Shown: positions 1 through 9,181 of the stretch, in pieces
Numbering within the stretch: the stretch's first letter is position 1
Layout: every line of letters starts with the position of its first letter
Assembly: GCA_937890765.1 (NCBI GenBank)
Contig: CALADQ010000019.1
Span: forward strand, 44,910-108,909
Source of the DNA: an uncultured Candidatus Neoarthromitus sp.
GTDB taxonomy: Bacteria > Bacillota > Clostridia > Clostridiales > Clostridiaceae
Length of the DNA: 64,000 bases
Reading direction: 5' to 3'
The notes under the pieces: generated by a model
Told to the model about the DNA's origin: nothing
The model's input: only the letters and a program-made list of their open reading frames with translations
Databases searched by the model: none
Translations under genes and position numbers: made by a program

Positions 1-110
1 TCGTCTAAAAAATCTAAAACCAATTCACTATCTCCAAAATTCACAGCATCAATTAAACTCATTGTCAATTCCTTAAAAGTTTTTAGCTGATTATAAATAA
101 ACTCCTCCAT
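1..110 (-). CDS. Partial CDS, FliT-like flagellar chaperone candidate
   Basis: Only the first 36 codons are inside the window. The ATG at 110 follows a good ribosome binding site (GAGGTGG), and the gene runs leftward off the edge. It begins MEEFIYNQLKTFKELTMSLI, a short amphipathic helical start. It is the next gene after fliD in the same direction, 30 bases beyond its stop. In Firmicutes the position after fliD/fliS is often held by fliT, the FliD export chaperone. That position is the only basis for the name; another small flagellar protein is equally possible. Confidence 0.5.
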   Translation of the reverse strand, partial: MEEFIYNQLKTFKELTMSLIDAVNFGDSELVLDFLD

Positions 111-140
111 AAATCCACCTCTAACCTAGAAATTTAAATT

Positions 141-2549
141 TTACTGCGGCATAAATATAGCTGACTGTGCTTGCAATTTTGTCAAAGCTGCTTCGAGTCT
201 CGTAAATTGTTTATAATATCTGTCTTCTCTGCTAACAATCAAATCGTTAAGCTTGTCAATTTTTCTGTCGTGCTCTTTCATTTCTCTTGAAATAACATTT
301 TCATTTAACGTTGAGTCACCTTTAATACCAGCTATCTCTAAAAATATTCCTTTCTTTCCATCCTTGTTTCTTGTTGTCCTAACAAAATCATTTAAAACGT
401 CGTTCACCCTTCTAAAAATTCCTTGATCTGCATTTTTGTTTTTTCGCTCTTCGACAGTCAAATTTGGATCATAATTTTCATGACCTGTATCAGAAACTTT
501 TGTAAACATTTCAGAAATTAATTGAGGGTCTTTTGCTAAAGCCATTTTAAATTTTTCTTCATCAAATTGTATTTTCCCGCCTTCTTTATAATCCTTTGAA
601 GTATTTAAACCAATGTCACGCAAATTTGTTGATATACCACCAACTGGCAAAAAAATTGCATTCCTCAACTGATACATAAAATTTTCAATTTCTGATTCGT
701 TTCCGAGCAAACCTTCCTTGGCTTTCTTTTCCCAAAGCTCAATTTCCTTTTCGCTCATTTCCTTTTTCTGTTCTTCGCTTAAAGGTTTATATTTTGGGTT
801 CTTCCTCTCTTTTGATTTTGTGTTAAGGTCGTCCATTATTTTGTTAAAATCTTCTACGAATCCTTTCATAAGCTCAACTGTTTTATCCGTATCACTAACT
901 ACACTAACTTTTATAGTTTCAGTTGGCTTACTTTTTATATCAAAATTAATTCCAGACAACGTAAAATTATTTGATTCAAATTCGAAAGTATTTGAATTTC
1001 CATCCCCATCTGAAAATTCAACAACAGCATTTGAGCCTTTAGCTGAAATTTTATTTTCCCCAAACAAAGATTTCAGAAAATTACCTGACGTATCTGAAGC
1101 TTCAAGTGAAACTTCTTTACCAGTAGCTTTGGATTCTATGGAAAAACTTCGTGAGATTGAATTGTAAGAAATATTAACTCCAGCTTTTGAAGATATATCA
1201 GAAAAAATTTGTTTAATCGTTAAATTTTTTCCACCTGCATATCCTTCATTCTCTTCTGTTGCATTAAAATCATATTTGAATGTTTGTCCATTAATTTTAA
1301 ATTCAACTTTTTTATCTGAACTCCCATCAAACTTCAAAACATTTGCTATTTTTTCTTTATTAACATCTAGAGAAACATCTAAACTATTTCCAATTCCTAA
1401 AGCACTAGCAGCACTACCACTAATTATAATTTGCTCTTTAGAATTACTCTTAAAAACCAATTTCCCATCAATAATTTCAGATGATACAATTGTCGAACTA
1501 TTTTCATTTATTTTATCAGAAATGCTTTTTAGAATTTCTGAATTTGTTTTTCCCTCTGTTTCAATGTCTTTCAAATCCACTACAATTGGATCTTGCCCTC
1601 TAATGCTTATAACAAGTTCAGAATTTTTCCCTTCCAAAAATCCACGCTCAAAAGATACAGAATTTGATTTTGATTCAACGCCATTTTCCATAGCCACATT
1701 TGGCGAACCAATATCAAAACTTTTGTCCATCGTTCCACCACTAACGGATACTTGTCCATTCTCTATTGAAACTCTAAAATCTTTATTAGCTTCAGAATCA
1801 AATTTATTTCCTGACGAATCAGTTCCATTTTTAACTTTTGATTCAATTTCGTTTGCTAATTCTTCTGGACTATAACTTTTCTTGTCAAGAGAAATTGAAA
1901 ATTGTTTTCCATTAACCGTAACATTAATAGAAGAATTCTCATCGTTTATCACAACATTTTTTTTAACACTCAAAACTCCATCGTCATCTACTTCTGCTTT
2001 ATATTTATCTTTTAATTCTGAATTACCTTGAATCTTTGAATTAATTTCTTTAGCTAAATCTTCTGAACTTTTGAATGATTTATTATCGAGAGTTATTCTT
2101 TTCCCATCAATAGTTAAATCATCATTCTTTCCATCAATTACAAATGGAATATTTATTTCATCTTTTATAGTGACTTGATTAATGCTATTTTCCCCAACAA
2201 ATTTTGCAGGCTTAGCTATCTCACTAACATTCAATTCAAAATTTCCAACTGCGGCATTGCTACTTGCCAAAACTCCAGCAACTGTATTGTCAACCGAACT
2301 ATTCGCCTTTATTCCTGACAAAGAAGCAGAACCCATTATATATGTTTCTTTGTTGAGTGGATCAAAATATTTTTTAGAAAAATCTCTAACGCTCGTTATC
2401 ATTTCTCTATACAACTCTTGTCGCCATTCTAAAATCTGTTTATTTTGATTAACACGTTCAACTTTATTTTTTTCGTTTTGAAGCATACTTTCAACAATAG
2501 ACTTAGTATCCAAACCAGAGGCCATACCCGTCATCTGAATTGATGCCAT
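141..2549 (-). CDS. fliD: Flagellar filament cap protein FliD, enlarged
   Basis: FliD (HAP2) caps the growing filament and helps flagellin subunits fold as they leave the export channel. The N-terminal domain (about residues 1-115, starting MASIQMTGMASGLDTKSIVE) and the C-terminal coiled coil ending KLQAQSAIFMPQ are typical. At 802 residues it is much longer than the roughly 450-500 of common homologues. The extra length is in the exposed middle, where four similar units occur at about 144-197, 208-272, 311-378 and 414-485. Each has a strand carrying a (D/N)G(K/Q) turn, a helix of the type SxxELAxEIxSK and a closing strand pair, as in the Flagellin_IN (hook-IN) family. It lies 45 bases after fliS in the flagellar operon. 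Confidence 0.95.
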   Translation of the reverse strand: MASIQMTGMASGLDTKSIVESMLQNEKNKVERVNQNKQILEWRQELYREMITSVRDFSKKYFDPLNKETYIMGSASLSGIKANSSVDNTVAGVLASSNAAVGNFELNVSEIAKPAKFVGENSINQVTIKDEINIPFVIDGKNDDLTIDGKRITLDNKSFKSSEDLAKEINSKIQGNSELKDKYKAEVDDDGVLSVKKNVVINDENSSINVTVNGKQFSISLDKKSYSPEELANEIESKVKNGTDSSGNKFDSEANKDFRVSIENGQVSVSGGTMDKSFDIGSPNVAMENGVESKSNSVSFERGFLEGKNSELVISIRGQDPIVVDLKDIETEGKTNSEILKSISDKINENSSTIVSSEIIDGKLVFKSNSKEQIIISGSAASALGIGNSLDVSLDVNKEKIANVLKFDGSSDKKVEFKINGQTFKYDFNATEENEGYAGGKNLTIKQIFSDISSKAGVNISYNSISRSFSIESKATGKEVSLEASDTSGNFLKSLFGENKISAKGSNAVVEFSDGDGNSNTFEFESNNFTLSGINFDIKSKPTETIKVSVVSDTDKTVELMKGFVEDFNKIMDDLNTKSKERKNPKYKPLSEEQKKEMSEKEIELWEKKAKEGLLGNESEIENFMYQLRNAIFLPVGGISTNLRDIGLNTSKDYKEGGKIQFDEEKFKMALAKDPQLISEMFTKVSDTGHENYDPNLTVEERKNKNADQGIFRRVNDVLNDFVRTTRNKDGKKGIFLEIAGIKGDSTLNENVISREMKEHDRKIDKLNDLIVSREDRYYKQFTRLEAALTKLQAQSAIFMPQ

Positions 2550-2594
2550 AATAATTCCCTCCTTTTATACAAAGATTTGAAAATACACTTTTCT

Positions 2595-2975
2595 CTATTT
2601 TGATTTTTGGAGTTTGTCATAAACCTCATGCCACATGCTATTAACTTCCTCAACAACAGGAAAAACTTCATCAAGTATGGCTTCATTTTTCTCAATGTTG
2701 CATCTTGAAAGCCTATCTATTATAAAAGCGTAAATACTTTTAAGATTTTCTGCCCAAACTCCACCTTTATCTGTATCTAAAGTTATCATCAATTCGTAAA
2801 ATATGTCTTGTGCTTTAATTAAATTTGTATGAATCTCTTTTAAATTGTTAGTTTTGAAGGCAAGTTTTGCAATTTTACAAAACTTAACCGCCCCATCAAC
2901 TAACATAATTAAGAGTTTTTCTTTAGATGCTGTATTAACACTGTTATTTTTATACGTATCCCTTGCGTTCAACAT
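2595..2975 (-). CDS. fliS: Flagellin export chaperone FliS
   Basis: FliS binds the C-terminal helices of flagellin in the cytoplasm and prevents early polymerisation; in Firmicutes it also takes part in the FliW/CsrA circuit. The protein is 126 residues, all helical, with the family start (NARDTYKNNSVNTASKEKLLIMLVDGA) and the usual four-helix length. It lies between csrA and fliD, 45 bases before the latter. The order csrA-fliS-fliD differs from B. subtilis, where fliD precedes fliS. All family landmarks are present. Confidence 0.93.
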   Translation of the reverse strand: MLNARDTYKNNSVNTASKEKLLIMLVDGAVKFCKIAKLAFKTNNLKEIHTNLIKAQDIFYELMITLDTDKGGVWAENLKSIYAFIIDRLSRCNIEKNEAILDEVFPVVEEVNSMWHEVYDKLQKSK

Positions 2976-3030
2976 AAATATTACCTACCTATTTCCAAAT
3001 AATAATTAACTAAAATTATTTGTTCAAATT

Positions 3031-3243
3031 TTAAATTTTAGAAACAATGTCCAACATATTTCCTGAAACAGATTTTTTATTCTGATTTCTTACATCCTGG
3101 AGCAACTCTTTTCTAAGTATTTTTAGCTCCCTAGGAGCTTCAATCGCAATCTTAACCGAATTCTCTTCGATTTTTATAATTTTGATTTCAATATTATCTC
3201 CTATTACCAAACTTTCCTCACGTTTACGTGAAATAACTAACAC
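3031..3243 (-). CDS. csrA: Carbon storage regulator CsrA, translational repressor
   Basis: CsrA is a small dimeric RNA-binding protein that blocks ribosome access to GGA-containing leaders; in Firmicutes the main target is flagellin mRNA. The 70 residues start MLVISRKREESLVIGDNIEIKI, matching the family's first beta strands, and the RNA-contacting segment IEAPRELKILRKEL is intact. The C-terminal tail is slightly extended. It lies 7 bases after fliW, its protein antagonist, which supports the FliW-CsrA-flagellin partner switch known from Bacillus. Confidence 0.95.
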   Translation of the reverse strand: MLVISRKREESLVIGDNIEIKIIKIEENSVKIAIEAPRELKILRKELLQDVRNQNKKSVSGNMLDIVSKI

Positions 3244-3250
3244 TCAATAT

Positions 3251-3658
3251 TCACCCTCTTTTGACTACTAATGATTGCCTAACTAAATAATCTTCTCTAT
3301 TTAGAATTAATTGTTCTGCACTACCACTATTTATATTAACAATAATTGGTGCTCTCAAATTAAGAGTTACTTTTTCAATGTCATTGCTCAATGTAACAAC
3401 ACTTAAAATCAAAACATCATTTGCATCTTTTATATTTAATCTGCTCATAATGGCATCGTCTATTTCAACTTCATAATTTGGAAAATATATATATGGATCA
3501 ACCAATAAAAGAGATATATTTTCATCTTCTGAAGCACTTAAATTGAAAAATCCTACTTGCTCCATAGCAATTAAATCAAATTCTTTAAGTCCATCAAATC
3601 CTGGCAAACCTTTTTCAAAACATATACTTCCAGTTTTTAAAAACACTTGTTCTCCCAT
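3251..3658 (-). CDS. fliW: Flagellar assembly factor FliW, CsrA antagonist
   Basis: FliW binds either unassembled flagellin or CsrA. When flagellin is exported, FliW is freed and sequesters CsrA, allowing flagellin translation. The 135-residue protein has the family signature near the N terminus (FEKGLPGFDGLKEFDLIAME) and LLLVDPYIYFPNYEVEI in the middle. The ATG at 3658 has an AGGAGG sequence 11 bases upstream, a rather long spacing. It precedes csrA directly. About 100 AT-rich bases separate it from the flgL stop; I see no clear promoter or terminator there. Confidence 0.94.
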   Translation of the reverse strand: MGEQVFLKTGSICFEKGLPGFDGLKEFDLIAMEQVGFFNLSASEDENISLLLVDPYIYFPNYEVEIDDAIMSRLNIKDANDVLILSVVTLSNDIEKVTLNLRAPIIVNINSGSAEQLILNREDYLVRQSLVVKRG

Positions 3659-3757
3659 TGAATAAAATTCCTCCTAAAATAAAACAATTTAAAAATACTT
3701 TTTTAAAATATTTTTAATGTTATTATGTTCTTGTTTAAAAAATATATACAACTAACT

Positions 3758-4729
3758 TTATCTTAAATAATCAATTAAAGTTGGTTGCATAATTTTCGAA
3801 CTAGCCTGAAGTGAAGCTGTATACATAGTTGAAGCCGTAACATAATCAATAGTTTTTTCTGCAAAATCAACATCTTCAATACTCGATAAAATTTCTTTTA
3901 TGTTAAATTTTTCTTCATCATTTCTTTTTAAAGCATCCTCCATTCTGTTTTGTTTCGCACCAACTTCTCCTCTAAGAGAAATTATATTGTTAAGTGCAGA
4001 ATCAATTTTTTCTAAATTACTTGTAGTTAATTCCAGTTGTTTATCTTTATCATCAGAATCTAAGTTTTCCAGAATCTCTTTAAATACTTCAGTTAAATCT
4101 TGTTTGTTTCCTTGTTTATCTTCAAATTCTATAATTTGCCTTGCATTAACTCCATAATCTGTTTTAACACCGTTAGAAATTTCCATTTTCAAATGCTTTT
4201 CCATTTGTTTCAATTCTTCCTGAGTTATTGGTTGCCCATTTTTCCCACCATATTCCAATAAAATATTTCCATTTTTGGGGTCGACAGAATTATTTATTGG
4301 TTTTTGATCAATCCTTTCACCACCAAAAACATATTTTCCATCAAAAGTTACGTTCATGACATCTCCAAATTTACTTATAACTTGAGAAATTTCCTGTTTA
4401 AACGCAACTCTTTCTTCAGGTCCATAAGTTGCATTACCTGCATTTACTAAAAGTTCTCTTATTCTTTGCAAACCATCACTAGCTTGCTCTAAAGATTGAT
4501 CAGTTACATCTAAATGATTTGTAGCATCGACAATATTTTTATTGTACTGAGCATTTTTAGCTATATCATTTTTTAATCGCATTATTTTGGCAGCCTTAGC
4601 TGGATCATCCGAAACTCTATTTATTAACTTTCCAGTGTTTAATTGTTCATCAATTTTCGCCATACGTTCAAGACTCTTATTAAGATTGTGGTTAAAATTT
4701 TTGTGAGTCATTCCATTTGTAATTCTCAA
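3758..4729 (-). CDS. flgL: Hook-filament junction protein FlgL (HAP3)
   Basis: FlgL is the second of the two junction proteins between hook and filament. The N-terminal flagellin-like coiled-coil domain (MRITNGMTHKNFNHNLNKSLERM, then LNTGKLINRVSDDPAKAAKIMRL) and the C-terminal partner helix (DVDFAEKTIDYVTASTMYTA, ending near LIDYLR) are both clear. The length, 323 residues, is normal. It follows flgK by 29 bases, the usual gene order. Confidence 0.95.
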   Translation of the reverse strand: MRITNGMTHKNFNHNLNKSLERMAKIDEQLNTGKLINRVSDDPAKAAKIMRLKNDIAKNAQYNKNIVDATNHLDVTDQSLEQASDGLQRIRELLVNAGNATYGPEERVAFKQEISQVISKFGDVMNVTFDGKYVFGGERIDQKPINNSVDPKNGNILLEYGGKNGQPITQEELKQMEKHLKMEISNGVKTDYGVNARQIIEFEDKQGNKQDLTEVFKEILENLDSDDKDKQLELTTSNLEKIDSALNNIISLRGEVGAKQNRMEDALKRNDEEKFNIKEILSSIEDVDFAEKTIDYVTASTMYTASLQASSKIMQPTLIDYLR

Positions 4730-4758
4730 TTTTAATTCCCCCTCTCATTATCACATCA

Positions 4759-6570
4759 TTAGCTCATAAGTCCATTTATAATTACATCTAACAATTTATC
4801 AACAGTTGAAATTACTCTTGCACTTGCATTGTAAGCATGTTGAAAGGTTATTAAATTGCTCATTTCTTCATCTAAAGAAACACCTGATGTACTCATCCTA
4901 GAAATTTCTAGGTTATAAACTACATTTTCTAAATTATCTGCCTCTCTTCCAGTTTCTTGCGACCTAATCCCAACAGTTGTAACAATATTTTTGTATTGAG
5001 CTTCAATTTTTATTCCTTTGTTCGAATTTACTATTTCCAATCCATTATTTTTAAATTCATTTCCACCTTTTGCTACATTAAAAAAATCTTCTCTGCTGTT
5101 AATAGTTTTCCCAATATCAGAAACATTAAACAATTTTTCTCTTAAAGATGCAATTGCCAAAGCTCTATCCCCATTACCTTGTCCATCAATATTATTTTGA
5201 ATTCCATCAGGAAACATATTGTCATGCTCCCTAACTTTAAGTTTAAGAGGTTGATTTAACAATTCTTTATTTATGGATATATTTCCAGCAGTAATTTCAG
5301 CTTCTGCGTTCGCAACATCTGCAGAATTATTTAAATTTCCATCGTTGCCATATGTCGCAATTGAAGAATTCACAAAAAAAGGCAAACTATCATGTTGGTT
5401 TGCTGCTGCCCCAGTTCCAGTCGCAGATTTTTGTCCACTGTGTACAGCGTTAACAGAAAACACTAACGCCTTAGCAAGTTGATTAAGTTGATTTGTGAAG
5501 GAATCTATTTCTGTGTGAGATTTTTGAAGACCACCGAGTTCACCGGTGCTAAAATTCAAAGATGAAAATTCGGAATTGTTTAATTGACTTGCTTTTATTG
5601 GGTTTCCATCAGAACCAACTGCTAAACCCTCTTTATTTGATAAAATAACTCTATTTTTTTGGAGCGCTTCAACTCCTTCTTTTGTCATTCCATTTATAGT
5701 TAATTCAACTTTGTTATTTGGATCGCTTGAATTGTTATTTTTGTAATAAATTATTTTAACATTCTTAGGAAAATTTCCATTAGGTGGTACATCAATAGAA
5801 TCAACATAAGTAAGCCTCAAATCTTTATCATAATCTTTAAGACTCACAAGATTTCCAAGTTTAATATCTTTTGAAGAAACGTCAATTCCATTATTATTTT
5901 TAAAATCAACTTTAATACCTAACTTCCCACTAAGTTGATCGAGTAAAGCATCTCTTTTATCTAAAAAATCATTTGGCTCATTGCCCATCAGAGAAACTTC
6001 TTGAATTTTTTTATTCAAGCTAGTTATTTCATCTAAAATCGAATTAACTTCAACAACAGAATTTTTAATTGTTTCATTTAAATCTTGTTTGGAGTCTTGC
6101 AAATCTTTGTAAATTCTGTTGAATTCATCGCTCAAATTTGCAGCTTCTTGCAAAACAACAGTACGAGCATTAAAATCTGATGGATTTTTAGAAAGCTCCT
6201 GCCATCCATCAAAAAATTTATCAAACAATTTACTAAGCCCAACATCACTACTTTCATTAACAAGCTTTTCTATTTCTGATAAAACATTTTGACGAACATT
6301 AACATCAGCTAAGGCAGAATTTTCACTTCTAATTTGATAATCTAAAAAAGTATCTCTAACTCGTTCTATCATTTCAACCTGTGCGCCTGTTCCTATTTGT
6401 CCAGCACTTCCAACATTTGTGAGAGGAGTTGAAGACTGAACTCTCAAACGCTGTCTTGTATAATCAGACCGTGAAGCATTACTTATATTATGAGAAGTAA
6501 CATTAAGCCCAGCTTGCATAACATTTATTCCACGCTTAGAAATATTCAAAGTATTAAACAATCCTGCCAT
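4759..6570 (-). CDS. flgK: Hook-filament junction protein FlgK (HAP1)
   Basis: FlgK is the first junction protein, placed directly on the hook. It is recognised by the rod/hook-type start AGLFNTLNISKRGINVMQAGLNVTSHNISNASRSDYTRQR and the C-terminal flg_bbr region (GVSLDEEMSNLITFQHAYNASARVISTVDKLLDVIINGL). The 603 residues fit the family's upper range. A variable, Asn-rich centre (about 230-440) would be the surface-exposed D2/D3 part. The neighbours flgN (its chaperone, 27 bases upstream) and flgL fit. Confidence 0.96.
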   Translation of the reverse strand: MAGLFNTLNISKRGINVMQAGLNVTSHNISNASRSDYTRQRLRVQSSTPLTNVGSAGQIGTGAQVEMIERVRDTFLDYQIRSENSALADVNVRQNVLSEIEKLVNESSDVGLSKLFDKFFDGWQELSKNPSDFNARTVVLQEAANLSDEFNRIYKDLQDSKQDLNETIKNSVVEVNSILDEITSLNKKIQEVSLMGNEPNDFLDKRDALLDQLSGKLGIKVDFKNNNGIDVSSKDIKLGNLVSLKDYDKDLRLTYVDSIDVPPNGNFPKNVKIIYYKNNNSSDPNNKVELTINGMTKEGVEALQKNRVILSNKEGLAVGSDGNPIKASQLNNSEFSSLNFSTGELGGLQKSHTEIDSFTNQLNQLAKALVFSVNAVHSGQKSATGTGAAANQHDSLPFFVNSSIATYGNDGNLNNSADVANAEAEITAGNISINKELLNQPLKLKVREHDNMFPDGIQNNIDGQGNGDRALAIASLREKLFNVSDIGKTINSREDFFNVAKGGNEFKNNGLEIVNSNKGIKIEAQYKNIVTTVGIRSQETGREADNLENVVYNLEISRMSTSGVSLDEEMSNLITFQHAYNASARVISTVDKLLDVIINGLMS

Positions 6571-6597
6571 AAATAACTACCTTCCTTCAATAAAAAT

Positions 6598-7008
6598 TCA
6601 ATAACTTGACTTTCGCGTATAAACATTGCATTCACTTGCATTATTTTTTATTGATGCTAACAATTTATTTGTAAAACTCAAAGATTTTTTAATAAGAAAT
6701 TGATTATCATTTTTGATTAAAGACAATTTTTCAATTTGAGAAACCAAAAACAAATAATTTTCATAAAGCTCTCTATCTTCTTTGTTTTCTGTTATAAAAT
6801 CTTTAATTGTTTGCTTTCCAAGAGTTGTCTTTAATTTCATTGTTGATTCCGCAATATTTTTACAAACACTATTTATTTTAACACCAACACTATCCAACTC
6901 AAATAACTTATTATTTTTTATACACTCTCTTTGTTCCTCTAAATAATTTTGCAAGGTGTTGAACAATTCAATCTCATTAACCAATAAACTATTAACTTCT
7001 TTTTTCAA
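6598..7008 (-). CDS. flgN: FlgN-type export chaperone for FlgK/FlgL
   Basis: FlgN is a small helical cytoplasmic chaperone for FlgK and FlgL. The sequence is a long amphipathic helix pair (LVNEIELFNTLQNYLEEQRECIKNN through the KSLSFTNKLLASI region), consistent with the FlgN family, although sequence conservation in it is always low. I place the start at the TTG at 7008, where GGAGG lies 8 bases upstream, giving 136 residues beginning with KKEVNSLL. A longer in-frame reading to 7038 has no ribosome binding site. The gene is next to flgK. The anti-sigma factor gene flgM, which often precedes flgN, is not in the 62-base gap after fliY. Confidence 0.82.
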   Translation of the reverse strand: MKKEVNSLLVNEIELFNTLQNYLEEQRECIKNNKLFELDSVGVKINSVCKNIAESTMKLKTTLGKQTIKDFITENKEDRELYENYLFLVSQIEKLSLIKNDNQFLIKKSLSFTNKLLASIKNNASECNVYTRKSSY

Positions 7009-7070
7009 CAAACATGCCTCCAATCGAATAAAAAACAATTTTTAGTACAAAAAAAGTTAAAAACCAACAT

Positions 7071-8174
7071 TTACAAATTCAAGTTTTTAACTCGTTCCGC
7101 ATTACTTAATATAGCTGTTATCCTCACGCCAAAATTTTCATTAACAACAACAACCTCTCCAGTTGCAATTTGCTTTCCATTTACTAAAATATCAACAGGT
7201 TCCTCTGCCAATTTCTCCAATTCCAAAAGAGAACCAGTTCCAAGATTCAATATATCTCCTACATTCTTTTTCGTACGCCCAAGCACAACCGATATTTCCA
7301 ACGGAACATCCAAAATTAAATCTATATTGTTAGAACCTTTAGGACTTGAACCTTGATTAAGTGGCATTAAAACAGCCTCACTTACATTATAATTTTTCTT
7401 AGGAGATAAATTATTTTGTGGTTCTTTATCAACATCAAATGACTTCAAATTTTGATTGTCTAAACTTTCATCATCATACTTTTGATCTTTAGAACCTTCC
7501 CTAAAACCATTTTGATCATTAAGCATAGTATTTACTATATTTTTTCCAGCATCAATTGTAAGTATCTGAACTATTTTACTGTTAATTAGTTCTCCAACAC
7601 TCATTTGAAATTTAATCTTAACTAACAACTCTTCATTGTCATACCCTGAGAAAAGCTTATCATTACCGTTATAATCATAACTTATTATAGTCTCAGGAGT
7701 AGAAATATCTATTATTTTTTGAAACATAGTCGACATGGAAGTTGCAGAAGAAGCTATCATCTGATTCATCGCCTCTGAAACAGCACTACTTTCTATTTCA
7801 TTTAACGTATCTCTTTCTTCGACATTTTTTCCATCTCCACCCATCATAATATCAGCAATTATAATTGCATCCTTTATACTCATTACCAAAATATTATCAC
7901 CGTCAATACCACTAAGAAATCTAACTTTAAGAGCTATATGAGGTTGTTTAAAGTCATTAGTTATGTCCTGTATTGTTGATATTTCAACACTTGGAGTAGT
8001 TATGGTAACTGGCTTCTGCAACAATTTAGAAAAACTAGTAGAAGCATTTCCCATACATATATTTCCAATTTCTCCTAATAAGTCTTTCTCTTCACTAGTA
8101 AAGTAATCAATTTTTCTGGAATTTCTTTCAATTACTTCACTTTCATTATCAAAATTCTGATTGTCGTTCTCCAT
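7071..8174 (-). CDS. fliY: Flagellar motor switch phosphatase FliY (FliN/CheC fusion)
   Basis: FliY sits in the motor C-ring and dephosphorylates CheY-P. The N-terminal two-thirds is a CheC-like domain with two E-x2-N phosphatase centres (E35/N38 in LGEIGNICMGNAS and E134/N137 in SEAMNQM). A charged linker (about 225-270) leads to a C-terminal SpoA/FliN domain (NIDLILDVPLEISVVLGRTKKNVGDILNLGTGSLLEL) that builds the ring. The length, 367 residues, is normal. Its start overlaps the end of fliM by 26 bases, suggesting translational coupling. Confidence 0.95.
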   Translation of the reverse strand: MENDNQNFDNESEVIERNSRKIDYFTSEEKDLLGEIGNICMGNASTSFSKLLQKPVTITTPSVEISTIQDITNDFKQPHIALKVRFLSGIDGDNILVMSIKDAIIIADIMMGGDGKNVEERDTLNEIESSAVSEAMNQMIASSATSMSTMFQKIIDISTPETIISYDYNGNDKLFSGYDNEELLVKIKFQMSVGELINSKIVQILTIDAGKNIVNTMLNDQNGFREGSKDQKYDDESLDNQNLKSFDVDKEPQNNLSPKKNYNVSEAVLMPLNQGSSPKGSNNIDLILDVPLEISVVLGRTKKNVGDILNLGTGSLLELEKLAEEPVDILVNGKQIATGEVVVVNENFGVRITAILSNAERVKNLNL

Positions 8175-9165
8175 TATTCATAACCTCCTCACTATAATAA
8201 ATATCCAAAATTTTTACTCCCCTATTCTCACCAACTAATCCTAAAACCCCATTAAAAATTAATTTTTGTTCTATATATATTTCAACAGGACTATTACATT
8301 TTTTATTCAAAATTAAAATATCATTTTTTTGAAGAGATAAAAAATCTTGAACATCAATCATTTTTTTATCTAAAATCGCTTCCAATTCTATCTTAACACT
8401 ATTCAATTCTTTCCTTATTAATCTTTTTACAGCTTCCATTTCTGCAGGAGTACTAGTTTTAACCATATAATCCTTATTTAATTTATCACCTATTTTTTCT
8501 ATAGATATATATGGTAAACAAATGTTCATAAAATAATTATTGCCATCTATGTCTATTTTGAAGGTTATAAATAATATAGGTTCGTTAGGTCCTAATGATT
8601 GTATAGTAGAAGGATTAGTTTCTAAATTAATAAATTTAGGCTCTACTTTTATAGAATCTTCCCATGAAATACGTATAATATTTAATATTTCATTCGATAC
8701 TTGAGTTAAAATTTTCTTATCGATATCACTAAATTCTCTAACCATGCCTAAATTTTGTCTATCATTAGATCCCAAAAGTGAATTCAATAATAAAACAGAC
8801 ATTGAAGATTCCAAGCTCATATAAATATTTCCAATAAGAGGTTTCATTTCAAAACAAATTATAGTGGTTGGATTAGGCATAGAAGAAACAAATTCATGAA
8901 AAGTAATTTGTTCAGTAGACATTATTTCAACTTTAACTTGAGCACCAAAAATAGTAAAAAAATAACTGGAAGCATATTTTGTGAAATTATCATGTATAAC
9001 ACTCAAAGATTTCATATGCTCTTTTGTAAATTTCTTGGGTCTTTTGAAATCATAACGTTTAATATTTTTCATTTTTGAAGATTTACTATGATCAGAAGTA
9101 TTTCCTGATTCTATAGATTTCAAAAGTTTATCTATTTCTTCTTGACTCAAAACATTTCCAGCCAA
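8149..9165 (-). CDS. fliM: Flagellar motor switch protein FliM
   Basis: FliM binds CheY-P and forms the middle of the C-ring. The N terminus VLSQEEIDKLLKSI is the conserved CheY-binding peptide. The middle domain (IKRYDFKRPKKFTKEHMKSL... MSTEQITFHEF) and the C-terminal SpoA domain follow. I choose the TTG at 9165, which has a GGGGTG ribosome site 8 bases upstream and gives a protein starting (M)AGNVLSQEEI. The longer reading to 9198 would overlap cheW and has no binding site. It overlaps fliY by 26 bases. Confidence 0.95.
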   Translation of the reverse strand: MAGNVLSQEEIDKLLKSIESGNTSDHSKSSKMKNIKRYDFKRPKKFTKEHMKSLSVIHDNFTKYASSYFFTIFGAQVKVEIMSTEQITFHEFVSSMPNPTTIICFEMKPLIGNIYMSLESSMSVLLLNSLLGSNDRQNLGMVREFSDIDKKILTQVSNEILNIIRISWEDSIKVEPKFINLETNPSTIQSLGPNEPILFITFKIDIDGNNYFMNICLPYISIEKIGDKLNKDYMVKTSTPAEMEAVKRLIRKELNSVKIELEAILDKKMIDVQDFLSLQKNDILILNKKCNSPVEIYIEQKLIFNGVLGLVGENRGVKILDIYYSEEVMNNGERQSEF

Positions 9166-9181
9166 ACCAAATTCACCCCAC

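Noticed and set aside
718..1875. Rightward open frames inside fliD
   Set aside because: They have no ribosome sites and mirror the real leftward gene; the strong fliD signatures settle the strand.
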